From Vagococcus entomophilus (GTDB lineage Bacteria; Bacillota; Bacilli; Lactobacillales; Vagococcaceae): a stretch of 64,000 nucleotides of DNA. Positions 35,421 to 43,873 of the stretch are shown in pieces. The position numbers were made by a program, and so were the translations under genes. Below the pieces are notes generated by a model that worked only from the letters and a program-made list of their open reading frames with translations, made no database searches and had not been told where the DNA came from. Position 1 is the first letter of the stretch. Every line of letters begins with the position of its first letter. The stretch is taken from NCBI RefSeq assembly GCF_003987595.1, contig NZ_NGJZ01000002.1:62001-126000 (forward strand). Direction: 5' to 3'.

Positions 35421-36911
35421 ATGAAAGAAAATAAAATAAAATTAGAACAAAGAGAAAAGCAAGACACAACAAACAATCGAAGTATGAATCAAGGAGATTT
35501 ACAAAAAGAACTAGAAAAAAATATTAAAGATTTGTATTTAATGGTATTAAAAGGAACAATGAAAAAGTTTATTTATGCTAATTTTGTGAAAGATATCAAG
35601 AGTCAAAAAAAGCAGAATAGTAAAAGACAATTTTTATTTTCATCTAAAGAAGAAACGAATTATCAGGAAATAAAAAGTCGTTTAACGAATGAACAAATAA
35701 ATAAATCGTGGGAGTACGCAGATCAATATGTGAAAGAATTTTTTTGGGAAAAGTATAAAAATACGTTAATAGATGCCCAAAAAATGAGTGGAATTACTAA
35801 GTATTTTGAAAAAACAAAGGATGAGTTTATCAAAAAGCAAACGAAGTCTTATGTTGAGATATTTAAAAGTAAAATTTTTAGAAGAAGGCTTGAAAAAAAA
35901 CAAGTTGTCTTGAAAAAATTAATAAAAGAAGCGGAAAATAAGGTGACACAGGAGTTTACACATTCTTTTGATGCGATTCAAAATATGCGGATTTTTGATG
36001 GAAGAAGTTTTCAAGAAAATAAGCCGTTAAGTAGTTTGTTGGGTCTTGGGTATAAAAAAAGAAATAAGGGGCTTTCAAAGGAGATACTAGAATCAAACTC
36101 AAGCATTGAATTGGGACAACTAAAAGCTCAGAGTGATGAGAAGGTATTAATCACTCAAGCCCCCTCCATAATAGAAGAGAAAGTTCTCGCTGATAGTAAA
36201 GTACCTCCGTTACCAGTCCAAGAAGTAGTGCAGGAAGGGAAGATCCCCCCCGCGCCTCCGTTACCAGTCCAAGAAGTAGCGCAGGAAGGGGAAATCCCCC
36301 CCGCGCCTTCGTTACCAGTCCAAGGAGTAGCGCAGGAAGGGAAAATCCCCCCCGCGCCTCGACTACCAGTCCAAGGAGTGGCACAAGAAGGAAAAATTCC
36401 CCCACCTCCACCAATGATGCCCGCCATAGAGGCTCTTCCAGATAGAGGGGAATCTTTAAAACCATTAAAAGCAACTAGAGTACAAGCAAACGGTCAGTTA
36501 GGAATGATGTTAGCTGATCAATTGAAGAACATGCAATCAAATTTAAAACAAACAGCTATAGAGACGAAAAGCGTTGAACAGTTGAGTCCGATGGATGCAC
36601 TAATTAGTCAATTAAAAACTGGTCAAGTGAAACTAAAAACAGTTGTCGCTGATGCAAAAACAGTAAATAATGGCAAAGCAAAAGAAATTGACTGGCGGAA
36701 AGGTTTAAAGAAAACTTCTAATTCCAGTAAAATTTATCAAAAAGACGATTCAATTGTTCCAGACCAAAAAAAAGAGATAGAGCAATTAAAAGAAACCTCA
36801 ACTCGAATAAATCAAGTGAAGTCTTTACACAAACATAGAGAATCAGCGACTTTTGAACAGCGTTTGACTGATAAAAGTGAAACTCAAAAAAATCATAAGA
36901 TAGAGAGATAA
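35421..36911 (+). CDS. Proline-rich protein with WH2-like motif, candidate T4SS substrate
   Basis: A 496-residue soluble protein without signal peptide. Residues 25-205 form a helical domain shared with the next gene (KYADQYVKEFFWEKYKNT-type stretch, FTHSFDAI). Residues about 260-335 hold proline-rich 17-residue repeats (KIPPAPPLPVQEVAQEG type) ending in PPPPPMMP. Two short motifs follow. MDALISQLKTGQVKLKTV at 391-408 resembles a WH2 actin-binding motif with one extra residue before LK. DWRKGLKKT at 424-432 resembles the DFRxxL actin-binding motif of myosin light chain kinase. The C-terminus is basic (HKHRESATFEQRLTDK). These similarities were read by eye and need profile searches. AAAGGTGG precedes ATG 35421. 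Confidence 0.75.
   Translation: MKENKIKLEQREKQDTTNNRSMNQGDLQKELEKNIKDLYLMVLKGTMKKFIYANFVKDIKSQKKQNSKRQFLFSSKEETNYQEIKSRLTNEQINKSWEYADQYVKEFFWEKYKNTLIDAQKMSGITKYFEKTKDEFIKKQTKSYVEIFKSKIFRRRLEKKQVVLKKLIKEAENKVTQEFTHSFDAIQNMRIFDGRSFQENKPLSSLLGLGYKKRNKGLSKEILESNSSIELGQLKAQSDEKVLITQAPSIIEEKVLADSKVPPLPVQEVVQEGKIPPAPPLPVQEVAQEGEIPPAPSLPVQGVAQEGKIPPAPRLPVQGVAQEGKIPPPPPMMPAIEALPDRGESLKPLKATRVQANGQLGMMLADQLKNMQSNLKQTAIETKSVEQLSPMDALISQLKTGQVKLKTVVADAKTVNNGKAKEIDWRKGLKKTSNSSKIYQKDDSIVPDQKKEIEQLKETSTRINQVKSLHKHRESATFEQRLTDKSETQKNHKIER
36209..36420 (+). repeat. Proline-rich 17-codon repeats
   Basis: About four copies of a unit of roughly 51 bases encoding PPAPxLPVQ(E/G)VAQEGKI. They are C-rich (runs of six or seven C) in an otherwise A-rich gene, so the base composition changes sharply here. 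The C-runs make frameshift by slippage plausible. Confidence 0.8.
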
Positions 36912-36962
36912 CACAGACTAACAAAGCTAGAAAATAGTACAAGAATAAAAGGTGGGTAATAT

Positions 36963-37760
36963 ATGCGTAGGTTTCAAACCCGACAACAATTTAGCAATCA
37001 TAGGAAAGAACAAAGCCGCGGGGAGTATACAAATGCTGAGCAAGCTGCATTGAGAGGATTATTAGAAGAAAATATTCGAAACTTGTATGCAACTGTACTA
37101 AAAACATGTATGAAAAAGGCAATTCTTACTAATTTTGTGACAGATGTAGAAAATAAAAAGCAACAGAGTAGAAAAAAGAATTTTTTATTCTGGAATAAAG
37201 AAAAGATTGATTACAAAGAGATAGAGTGCCGCTTTACGACTGGACAAAGAGACAAATCAATGAAGTATGCAGATAACTATTTGAAGCAAACTTTTTTTTT
37301 GAAATATAAAAATACTGAGCTAAATAAGAACACAGTAGCAGATATGAATGTGTATTTAAAAAAATTAACAGGTGTTTTTTTGGATAGGAGTATTAAAGAA
37401 AGTGGTATATTATTTCAAAGCAAAGTGTTTAACAAACAATTAAAAAGTCAAAAAATTGTGTTAACTGATGTAACAGAAAAAGTGGAAAATAAAGTAAAAC
37501 AAGAGTACACACATTCTTTTGTAGCAATTAACAAAATGGAAATTTGGAGCAAAAAAAGTTTTATAAAAGATAAAAACTTAACTCCAGCTCATATGGAGTT
37601 AAGCAAATTGTTAGCGCCAATATATAAAAAGCGAAATATTCAAGAATCTCAAGAAATATTAAATCAAAAAGCGCCGAAAATATACCATATGGATTCCAAC
37701 CTTGCAGACAAACTCAATGAGTCAAGAAAGAAACAAAAAGAAAGTGGAATAGCTAGATAG
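36963..37760 (+). CDS. Paralogue of the 496-residue protein's N-terminal domain
   Basis: A 265-residue soluble protein without signal peptide. It aligns along its length with residues 25-215 of the upstream protein: NIRNLYATVLKTCMKKA versus NIKDLYLMVLKGTMKKF, KYADNYLKQTFFLKYKNT, and YTHSFVAINKM versus FTHSFDAIQNM. It lacks the proline-rich region and ends with a basic segment (LADKLNESRKKQKESG). The pair shows that the helical N-terminal domain is a separate module that has been duplicated and fitted with different C-termini, as secretion substrates often are. AAAGGTGGG precedes the start; it is the last gene of the island. Confidence 0.75.
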   Translation: MRRFQTRQQFSNHRKEQSRGEYTNAEQAALRGLLEENIRNLYATVLKTCMKKAILTNFVTDVENKKQQSRKKNFLFWNKEKIDYKEIECRFTTGQRDKSMKYADNYLKQTFFLKYKNTELNKNTVADMNVYLKKLTGVFLDRSIKESGILFQSKVFNKQLKSQKIVLTDVTEKVENKVKQEYTHSFVAINKMEIWSKKSFIKDKNLTPAHMELSKLLAPIYKKRNIQESQEILNQKAPKIYHMDSNLADKLNESRKKQKESGIAR

Positions 37761-37774
37761 GCAAAATTTTTAGA

Positions 37775-37797
37775 GAGTGATTCGTCACTCTTTTTTT
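37775..37797 (+). terminator. Terminator of the last island gene
   Basis: GAGTGA-ttcg-TCACTC followed by seven T residues; a UUCG tetraloop hairpin. Confidence 0.85.
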
Positions 37798-37822
37798 ATT
37801 TTGTCATGGGGGATACTTGTTA

Positions 37823-37868
37823 TAAAAAGTCGTGAGACACACGTAAAGCTTAGGTGTGTCTCACGACT
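37823..37868 (-). terminator. Terminator of the ABC-F gene
   Basis: A perfect 15-bp stem, AGTCGTGAGACACAC / GTGTGTCTCACGACT. Read on the minus strand it is followed by TTTTT. A second T tract (37873-37879) on the plus side means it may work in both directions and insulate the island. Confidence 0.85.
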
Positions 37869-37904
37869 AAGATTTTTTTGATAGCTGAAAAGCTCATGGA
37901 ATGT

Positions 37905-39530
37905 TTACTCAGAGAATAGTCCGTCTAATTGTTTTTGAATGTCTTTATTTTCCAAGAAATCATCATAGGTAATTTCTGAGCGATCTACGCAGCCTTTATT
38001 TGACACTGCAATAATTCGATTCGCTAGTGTCTGAATAAACTGATGGTCATGTGAGGCGAATAGCATAGCCCCTTTAAAGGACATCAATCCATTATTTAAA
38101 GAAGTAATCGACTCTAAATCCAAATGGTTAGTTGGATCATCTAGCACGAGTACATTTGCTTTTGAAAGCATCATTTTGGAAAGCATACAACGGACCTTTT
38201 CTCCTCCGGAAAGGACACTGACAGGTTTCATTACTTCTTCACCAGAAAACAACATGCGTCCAAGGAAGCTACGAAGGAAGGTGTTATCATCTTCTTCTTT
38301 TGAAGCAAACTGACGTAACCAATCAAGAATAGGCATATCTTGGCTAAATTCACTCGAGCTATCTTTGGGCAAGTATGCTTGAGAAGTAGTGATACCCCAA
38401 GAAACGGTTCCGGTATCTGGTTCCATTTCTCCCATAATAATTTTGAATAAAGTGGTGGTTGTAATATCATTATTTGCAATAAAGGCTACTTTATCTTCTT
38501 TATTTAGTGAGAAAGAAATGTTGTCTAATATTTTTTTGCCATCAATTGTTTTAGAGATATTTTCTAGGCGTAACACGTCATTTCCAATTTCACGTTCTGG
38601 CTGGAATCCAACGAATGGATAGCGACGTGAAGAGGGTTGAATATCATCCAATGTAATTTTATCTAACATTTTCTTACGGGATGTTGCTTGTTTTGACTTA
38701 GATGCATTGGCGCTAAACCGAGCAATAAAGTCTTGAAGTTCTTTAATTTTTTCTTCTTTTTTGGTATTTTGATCGGATTGTAATTTGGTAGCTAACTGGC
38801 TTGATTCTAGCCAAAAATCATAGTTTCCAACATACAATTGAATCTTGCTGAAATCTAAATCAGCCATATGCGTACAAACTTTGTTTAAGAAGTGACGGTC
38901 ATGTGAAACAACAATCACGGTATTTTCAAAATTAATTAAAAATTCTTCTAACCAAGCAATTGAGCGGCTGTCTAAACCATTTGTTGGTTCGTCCAATAAC
39001 AGCACATCGGGTTTGCCGAATAGAGCTTGTGCCAGCAGCACTTTCACTTTTTGTCCAGCAGTCAGCTCGCCCATCTTTGTATCGTGTAAGCTCTCAGGAA
39101 CATTTAGCCCCTGCAAAAGCGTTGCAGCTTCTGGTTCGGCTTCCCAACCATCTAATTCTGCAAATTCGCCTTCTAACTCAGCAGCGCGAACCCCGTCTTC
39201 ATCAGAAAAATCGGCTTTCATGTAGATGGCATCTTTTTCTTGCATAATTTCAAATAAGCGTTTATGACCCATAATAACCGTTTCAAGTACGGTGTTATCT
39301 TCGTAGTCAAAGTGATTCTGTTTTAATGTTGCCATACGTTCATTCGGACCCAATGTAACAGATCCCGTGGTAGGCTGTACACTACCTTCTAATACTTTTA
39401 AAAAAGTTGATTTCCCAGCACCGTTTGCGCCAATTAGACCATAACAATTTCCAGGAGTAAACTTGATATTTACATCTTCAAATAACTTACGATCAGAAAA
39501 TTGTAAGCTAATATTTGTAACAGTGATCAT
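37905..39530 (-). CDS. ykpA: ABC-F family ATPase, YkpA/YbiT type
   Basis: A 541-residue protein with two ABC domains and no TM. Walker A motifs are GANGAGKST in the first domain and a degenerate FIANNDITTTTLF in the second, as in the YkpA group. Signatures are LTAGQKVK and LSGGEKVR; Walker B regions are VLLLDEPTNGLD and VLVLDDPTNHLD. ABC-F proteins act on the ribosome. The start is ATG 39530 (MITVTNISLQF) with GAGG upstream. The open frame continues 60 residues further, but that part has no family similarity and covers the promoter. It forms the right boundary of the accessory island. Confidence 0.92.
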   Translation of the reverse strand: MITVTNISLQFSDRKLFEDVNIKFTPGNCYGLIGANGAGKSTFLKVLEGSVQPTTGSVTLGPNERMATLKQNHFDYEDNTVLETVIMGHKRLFEIMQEKDAIYMKADFSDEDGVRAAELEGEFAELDGWEAEPEAATLLQGLNVPESLHDTKMGELTAGQKVKVLLAQALFGKPDVLLLDEPTNGLDSRSIAWLEEFLINFENTVIVVSHDRHFLNKVCTHMADLDFSKIQLYVGNYDFWLESSQLATKLQSDQNTKKEEKIKELQDFIARFSANASKSKQATSRKKMLDKITLDDIQPSSRRYPFVGFQPEREIGNDVLRLENISKTIDGKKILDNISFSLNKEDKVAFIANNDITTTTLFKIIMGEMEPDTGTVSWGITTSQAYLPKDSSSEFSQDMPILDWLRQFASKEEDDNTFLRSFLGRMLFSGEEVMKPVSVLSGGEKVRCMLSKMMLSKANVLVLDDPTNHLDLESITSLNNGLMSFKGAMLFASHDHQFIQTLANRIIAVSNKGCVDRSEITYDDFLENKDIQKQLDGLFSE

Positions 39531-39581
39531 TTGATTCCTCAATTCTTTCATTTTATAGTAGTGTTTTGTCAATCTCTCTGC

Positions 39582-39610
39582 ATTATAAAGAAAAATTCCT
39601 TTATTTTCAA
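39582..39610 (-). promoter_or_regulatory. Promoter of the ABC-F gene
   Basis: On the minus strand TTGAAA (39605-39610), a 17-base spacer and consensus TATAAT (39582-39587), about 50 bases before the start codon. Confidence 0.7.
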
Positions 39611-39757
39611 GGGCTTCATGCAGTACAGATATGTGTGAAAAAAGATTATAAAAAAAACAAAAGAGAATGGAACTAGAGAATGTTGGGCATTTGCAAGTCT
39701 CAAAGGCCAAGAAAAAGTTTATTCAAGGGAACGATACAAGCGAGTGGACATTTGGAA

Positions 39758-40747
39758 TTAGTAACCGATTTTCTCTAGGCTAATCTCACCTGAGGAAAGC
39801 GTCATTTCTTCACCACTTAAAAGTAATACGACGAGCTCTCCTTTTTCGTTAATACTTTGCGCAACTCCTTGGTAGTGGGTATTTCCTCTAGTAAAGGAGA
39901 CCGCTTTCCCAAGTACGAAAGACCGTTTTTGATATTCTTCCATATAGGGATTCGTTTCAATTGTATTTAAAATATAAAAGAACTCATTCGTGATTTCTGC
40001 GATTAACTCATTACGTGTAACAAGTGCTTTCCCATTTGGAAAAAGAGAAGTTGCTTTTTCCTGTAACTCAAGCGGAAAGGATTCTTGGGGAATGGAAAGA
40101 TTGATTCCAATTCCAATAATAATAGAAGAAATTGTATGTGTTTCGATATCCGTTAAAGCTTCTGACAAAATACCACAAACTTTTTTTCCATCCATATACA
40201 AGTCGTTTACCCATTTAATTTGGATCTTTTTATTGGTCAAACGCTCTATTGCTCGACTAGTAGCAACGGCAGAGATAATCGTGTATTGTGCGATTTCTTC
40301 CAGTTCGCGTCTAGGATGCATTGAAAAACTAAAATAAATCCCTTGACCGTCTGCAGCAGAAAAATACGGCCGCCCGAAACGACCTTTTGTTTCTGTTTGA
40401 GTACTAGCGGCTAGTAATGTGGGAGTAAGATCTCCGTCTATTGCTCTTTTTTTTAACTCTTTATTTGTCGAATCAGTAGTCTCTACGGTATAAATAGTTA
40501 AATCAGATGGGAGCAGGTTTTGTACTAAACATCTACGAATTCCTGCTTGAGATAGTGTGTGGTTGGGGATGTATTGATATCCCTTGTGCGTGGTGCTGTT
40601 GATTTGATGTCCTTCTTTTTTTAGTTCGTTCATGGCTTTCCAAATCGCAGTTCTGGAAAGAGATAGCTGTTGTGCAATTTCCTCGCCTGAGACGAAAGAT
40701 GGGGAAGACTGGATTAAAATGTCTAGCACTTTATTTTTAGTTGACAT
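39758..40747 (-). CDS. birA: BirA, biotin-protein ligase and biotin repressor
   Basis: A 329-residue bifunctional BirA. The N-terminal winged helix (SGEEIAQQLSLSRTAIWKAM) binds DNA. The ligase domain shows the biotinyl-AMP loop GRFGRPYFSAADGQG (a variant of the usual GRGR), IKWVNDLY and the C-terminal SH3-like part. It attaches biotin to carboxylases and, as biotinyl-AMP complex, represses bio genes; a BirA box is present before bioB at 8142-8173. The start is ATG 40747 behind GGAGGTG; a longer frame from 40777 would include the ribosome site and promoter. Confidence 0.94.
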   Translation of the reverse strand: MSTKNKVLDILIQSSPSFVSGEEIAQQLSLSRTAIWKAMNELKKEGHQINSTTHKGYQYIPNHTLSQAGIRRCLVQNLLPSDLTIYTVETTDSTNKELKKRAIDGDLTPTLLAASTQTETKGRFGRPYFSAADGQGIYFSFSMHPRRELEEIAQYTIISAVATSRAIERLTNKKIQIKWVNDLYMDGKKVCGILSEALTDIETHTISSIIIGIGINLSIPQESFPLELQEKATSLFPNGKALVTRNELIAEITNEFFYILNTIETNPYMEEYQKRSFVLGKAVSFTRGNTHYQGVAQSINEKGELVVLLLSGEEMTLSSGEISLEKIGY

Positions 40748-40765
40748 GGCGACACCTCCGAGTTT

Positions 40766-40793
40766 ATTGTAAACCAAAGAAAATCTTTGTCAA
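40766..40793 (-). promoter_or_regulatory. Promoter of birA
   Basis: On the minus strand, perfect TTGACA (40788-40793), a 16-base spacer and TACAAT (40766-40771). GTTTACAA around the -10 matches one arm of the BirA box, and GTTGAC 14 bases away loosely matches the other, so weak autoregulation is conceivable. Confidence 0.65.
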
Positions 40794-40890
40794 CGTTAAG
40801 ACTATTTAGTGTCATACTCTGTTCAGAAATTGCTAGGTAAACTTGTTAGGAAAGAGACTGATTTGTCAAAACGAGTGACAGAAAAAACAA

Positions 40891-40930
40891 AAAACGATAA
40901 AAACCTTTTTTTGGTTTTTATCGTTTTTTT
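40891..40930 (-). terminator. Terminator of the amino-acid ABC importer operon
   Basis: AACGATAAAAACC / GGTTTTTATCGTT with a seven-base loop; T tracts flank it on both strands, so it can act in both directions. It lies just downstream of the ATPase gene stop at 40933. Confidence 0.85.
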
Positions 40931-40932
40931 GG

Positions 40933-41736
40933 TTAGCTTAGAAGTAGCGCGTCGTCTTTAATAGATTCTCCACTATTTTTTTGGAAAAGGGCTAACAAGT
41001 CTGGTACGGTCAAGTTTTCTTTTTCTTTTCCAGAAATATCGACGGCAATTGTTCCTTGATGGAGCATGATAAGACGATTGCCATAACGAATGGCATCTTC
41101 CATATTGTGTGTGACCATAAAGGCTGTTAATTCTAAGTTATCAATTAGTTTTTTTGTTAATTCCATAACAACTACGGAGGTTTTAGGATCCAGTGCGGCC
41201 GTATGTTCATCTAGGAGCAGTAGTTTTGGTTTGATGAGCGTCGCCATGAGTAGGGTAATAGCTTGACGTTGTCCACCTGATAATAAACCAATTTCTGCTT
41301 GCAATCGATCTTCTAACCCTAAATCAAGCATGGCAAGCTGTTCCCTGAAAAATGCTCGGTCTTTCTCTTTAACTCCGCTACTTAGGCTCCGTTTTTTTCC
41401 GCGTTTCATAGCGAGAGCGAGATTTTCTTCTACAGTCAAACGTACAGCAGTCCCCATCTTAGGATCTTGGAAGACACGACTGATATGCTGGGCACGTTGC
41501 GACACTTTTTGTTTGGTTATATCTTGATGATCTAAGATGATTTTTCCTTCTTCTATAGGAAGAGCGCCTGCGATACTATTAAGAAGAGTAGATTTTCCAG
41601 CTCCGTTACCACCAATAATGGTAATGAATTCTTTTTCTTTCATCTCAAGGTTAATCCCTTTTAGTACATGGTTTTCATTCGCAGTTCCACGCTCAAAGTG
41701 TTGATGTAAGTCCTGAATCGTTAGAATGGTTTTCAT
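40933..41736 (-). CDS. ABC importer ATP-binding protein (COG1101 type)
   Basis: A 267-residue ABC ATPase. Walker A is GGNGAGKST, the signature LSGGQRQA, and Walker B LLLLDEHTAALDP, where H replaces the usual P, as is common in this group; the H-loop is VTHNMED. It is the last gene of an operon with a COG4120 permease and a COG2984 binding protein, a set annotated in streptococci as a tryptophan/tyrosine-type uptake system. It shares one base with the permease stop. Confidence 0.9.
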   Translation of the reverse strand: MKTILTIQDLHQHFERGTANENHVLKGINLEMKEKEFITIIGGNGAGKSTLLNSIAGALPIEEGKIILDHQDITKQKVSQRAQHISRVFQDPKMGTAVRLTVEENLALAMKRGKKRSLSSGVKEKDRAFFREQLAMLDLGLEDRLQAEIGLLSGGQRQAITLLMATLIKPKLLLLDEHTAALDPKTSVVVMELTKKLIDNLELTAFMVTHNMEDAIRYGNRLIMLHQGTIAVDISGKEKENLTVPDLLALFQKNSGESIKDDALLLS

Positions 41737-42668
41737 TATTTAGCACCTCCAGTAGTGTGTGCTTTTTTTCGTTTGCGTCCGAGTTTGTTTTTTAGGAGTG
41801 GAGATGTCAAGCAAAGGACTAAAATGATAGCAGAATAGAGTTTTAAATCATTTTGATCAATTGGAAACTCTAGGATAATGGCAATAATAAAACGGTAAAT
41901 AATAGCCCCTAACACGATGGTTAAAAGACGAATGCCAAAAGATTTGTTGGCGAAAAGTACCTCTGCAATAATAATGGAAGCAAGACCAATAACAATTGTC
42001 CCCACACCGGAGTTCAAGTCAGCAAAACCATTATTCTGGGCTAACAACGAGCCAGCAAGTGCGATACAGCCATTTGAAATCATGTAGCCGATAATTTTCA
42101 TCGTATCTGTATTAATCCCATTTGCTTCACTCATGTCTGGATTGTCGCCTGTAGCACGAATAGCCAGACCAATCTCTGTCTTGAAAAAGAAAATGAGTAA
42201 TAAGATGACAAGCAGTAACACGATACATCCAGTAATGACGACTGCCCAGACTTTTTCAACAACAAAAAAGTCATTTACCCAAGAAAAAATATTTTTTTGT
42301 CCGAGTAAGGGAATATTTGGAGCCCCCATAATTCTTGAATTAATCGAATACAAGCCAGTCATAGTAATAATTCCGGCGAGTAGAGCTGGTATTTTTAATT
42401 TTGTATGTAGAATACCTGAGATAAATCCAGCAATCATCCCACTAATAAAGCCTAAAAGCGTTGCCAAGATGGGGGAGAGACCGTTGACAATGGCAGTGGC
42501 AGCAACGGCTCCTCCAAGTGGAAAGGTTCCCTCGGCGGTTAAGTCAGCAATATCTAAAATACGAAAAGTCAAGAAAACACCAATCGCAAGCAAAGACCAA
42601 AGCAACCCTTGTGAAGCAGAAGAAACGAATAATGAAGGGAGATTTTCAATAATTGTCATGTTAAACAT
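41736..42668 (-). CDS. ABC importer permease (COG4120 type)
   Basis: A 310-residue membrane protein with about eight to nine TM segments and the BPD_transp_2 pattern (DLTAEGTFPLGGAVAA, ALAGSLLAQNNGFADLN, GVGTIVIGLASIIIAE). It forms the membrane channel of the importer. It is placed between the binding protein (nine-base gap) and the ATPase (one-base overlap). The basic C-terminus (KNKLGRKRKKAH) is cytoplasmic. Confidence 0.9.
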   Translation of the reverse strand: MFNMTIIENLPSLFVSSASQGLLWSLLAIGVFLTFRILDIADLTAEGTFPLGGAVAATAIVNGLSPILATLLGFISGMIAGFISGILHTKLKIPALLAGIITMTGLYSINSRIMGAPNIPLLGQKNIFSWVNDFFVVEKVWAVVITGCIVLLLVILLLIFFFKTEIGLAIRATGDNPDMSEANGINTDTMKIIGYMISNGCIALAGSLLAQNNGFADLNSGVGTIVIGLASIIIAEVLFANKSFGIRLLTIVLGAIIYRFIIAIILEFPIDQNDLKLYSAIILVLCLTSPLLKNKLGRKRKKAHTTGGAK

Positions 42669-42677
42669 CCTTTGTTT

Positions 42678-43658
42678 TTATTTTGGTGCTTTGATACTTG
42701 ATGGATCAATCCCAAGAGCTTTTGCCATCTCTTTATTTACAACGAGTTGTAAATCGGTAGAACTTTCAACCGGCATGGTAGCAGGAGAAGCTTTTCCTTT
42801 TAGGATTTTTACTGCCATTTTAGCAGTTTGTTTGCCAAGTGAGCGGTAGTCAATACCATAGGTTGCTAAACCGCCATCGTTGGTTTGACCAACAGAACCA
42901 GTAATCACTGGGATTTTCTTTTCTTTAGCAATCTCACCGACAACACTCGCAGCGCTAGCAAAGGTATTGTCAGTTGGAATATAAATAGCATCGGTATTAT
43001 TCGCCAAACTTGTCGTGACTTGTTGGACATCGTTTGTTGTACTAGCTGTTTTTTCTACGACGGTTACACCAGCTTTTTGAAGTTCTTTTTTTGCCAGAGC
43101 CGCTTGGATTTTAGAATTAGCCTCACCGGAGTTATACATAATTCCAACTTTTTTTGCTTTGGGTACAATACTCATTAATAGTGCAATTTGTTGTTTAATG
43201 GGAACCATATCGGTTGTCCCTGTTACATTTCCGCCTGGTTTTTTATCACTTTGAACTAGTTTTGCCGCTTTAAGGTCGGTTACGGCTGTCACGACGATTG
43301 GAGTCGTTTGTGTTTCATTTAAAAGTGATTGTGCAGAAGGTGTAGCAATTCCAAGCAGTAAATCGGGTTTTTCTTTGACTAATTTTTCGCTCATACTTTT
43401 TAGATTATCTTGATTGTTTTGCGCATTTTGAAAAATGAGCTTTAGATTGTCCCCTTCTTTGTAGCCATTCTCCTTTAGCCCTGCAACAAAGCCTTTATAA
43501 GCATCATCCAAAGAATCGTGTTCGACTAATTGTAAGACCCCAATTGTTTTTACTTTGCTGTTACTACTTGAATTAGATGTGCTTTTACAAGCGCTAAGTC
43601 CAAATAGTGCAACCCCTGCTAATAAAGCTAATCCTGTTTTCCATCTTCTTTTTTTCAT
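42678..43658 (-). CDS. ABC importer substrate-binding lipoprotein (COG2984 type)
   Basis: A 326-residue extracellular binding protein. The N-terminus is a lipoprotein signal with lipobox LSAC (KTGLALLAGVALFGLSAC), so Cys23 would be lipid-modified. The mature part has the ABC_sub_bind pattern (IGVLQLVEHDSLDDAYKGF, GIATPSAQSLL, VTAVTDLKAAKLV, GIMYNSGEANS, IPTDNTFASA). In related bacteria these proteins bind aromatic or other amino acids. It is the first structural gene of the operon and follows an intrinsic terminator and a short upstream ORF, so attenuation is possible. Confidence 0.9.
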   Translation of the reverse strand: MKKRRWKTGLALLAGVALFGLSACKSTSNSSSNSKVKTIGVLQLVEHDSLDDAYKGFVAGLKENGYKEGDNLKLIFQNAQNNQDNLKSMSEKLVKEKPDLLLGIATPSAQSLLNETQTTPIVVTAVTDLKAAKLVQSDKKPGGNVTGTTDMVPIKQQIALLMSIVPKAKKVGIMYNSGEANSKIQAALAKKELQKAGVTVVEKTASTTNDVQQVTTSLANNTDAIYIPTDNTFASAASVVGEIAKEKKIPVITGSVGQTNDGGLATYGIDYRSLGKQTAKMAVKILKGKASPATMPVESSTDLQLVVNKEMAKALGIDPSSIKAPK

Positions 43659-43702
43659 CTTTCATTCCCCCAAAATTGTTGTTTTTTTGTGTTCATGGTA
43701 AA

Positions 43703-43737
43703 TAAAAAACCATTTAGAAATTAAGTTCTAAATGGTT
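43703..43737 (-). terminator. Leader terminator before the ABC importer genes
   Basis: On the minus strand AACCATTTAGAA / TTCTAAATGGTT (12-bp stem, six-base loop) followed by a T run. It lies between the promoter at 43975-44004 and the first structural gene at 43658, so transcription must read through it: a candidate attenuator. Confidence 0.75.
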
Positions 43738-43873
43738 ACTGTCTATAAACGTATTGTTTTATATCGTAGCCACTTAGATTTTCATCCATGTGGCTTTATC
43801 ATTTTCATGACAAAATTCTCCAGCCATCATAGATACAACGCATTGTTTTGCTTGCATCCATGAAAATTCATGC

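Noticed and set aside
36151-36474. Two minus-strand frames opposite the proline-rich repeats (107 and 90 residues)
   Set aside because: Low-complexity shadows of the C-rich repeats with no ribosome sites.
12600-37900. Classification of the island as a complete ICE
   Set aside because: No integrase, relaxase, oriT-like region, replication gene or flanking direct repeat could be found; this is absence by reading, not by search.
39531-39710. 60-residue extension of the ABC-F protein
   Set aside because: No family similarity, and a TTGAAA-17-TATAAT promoter lies inside it.
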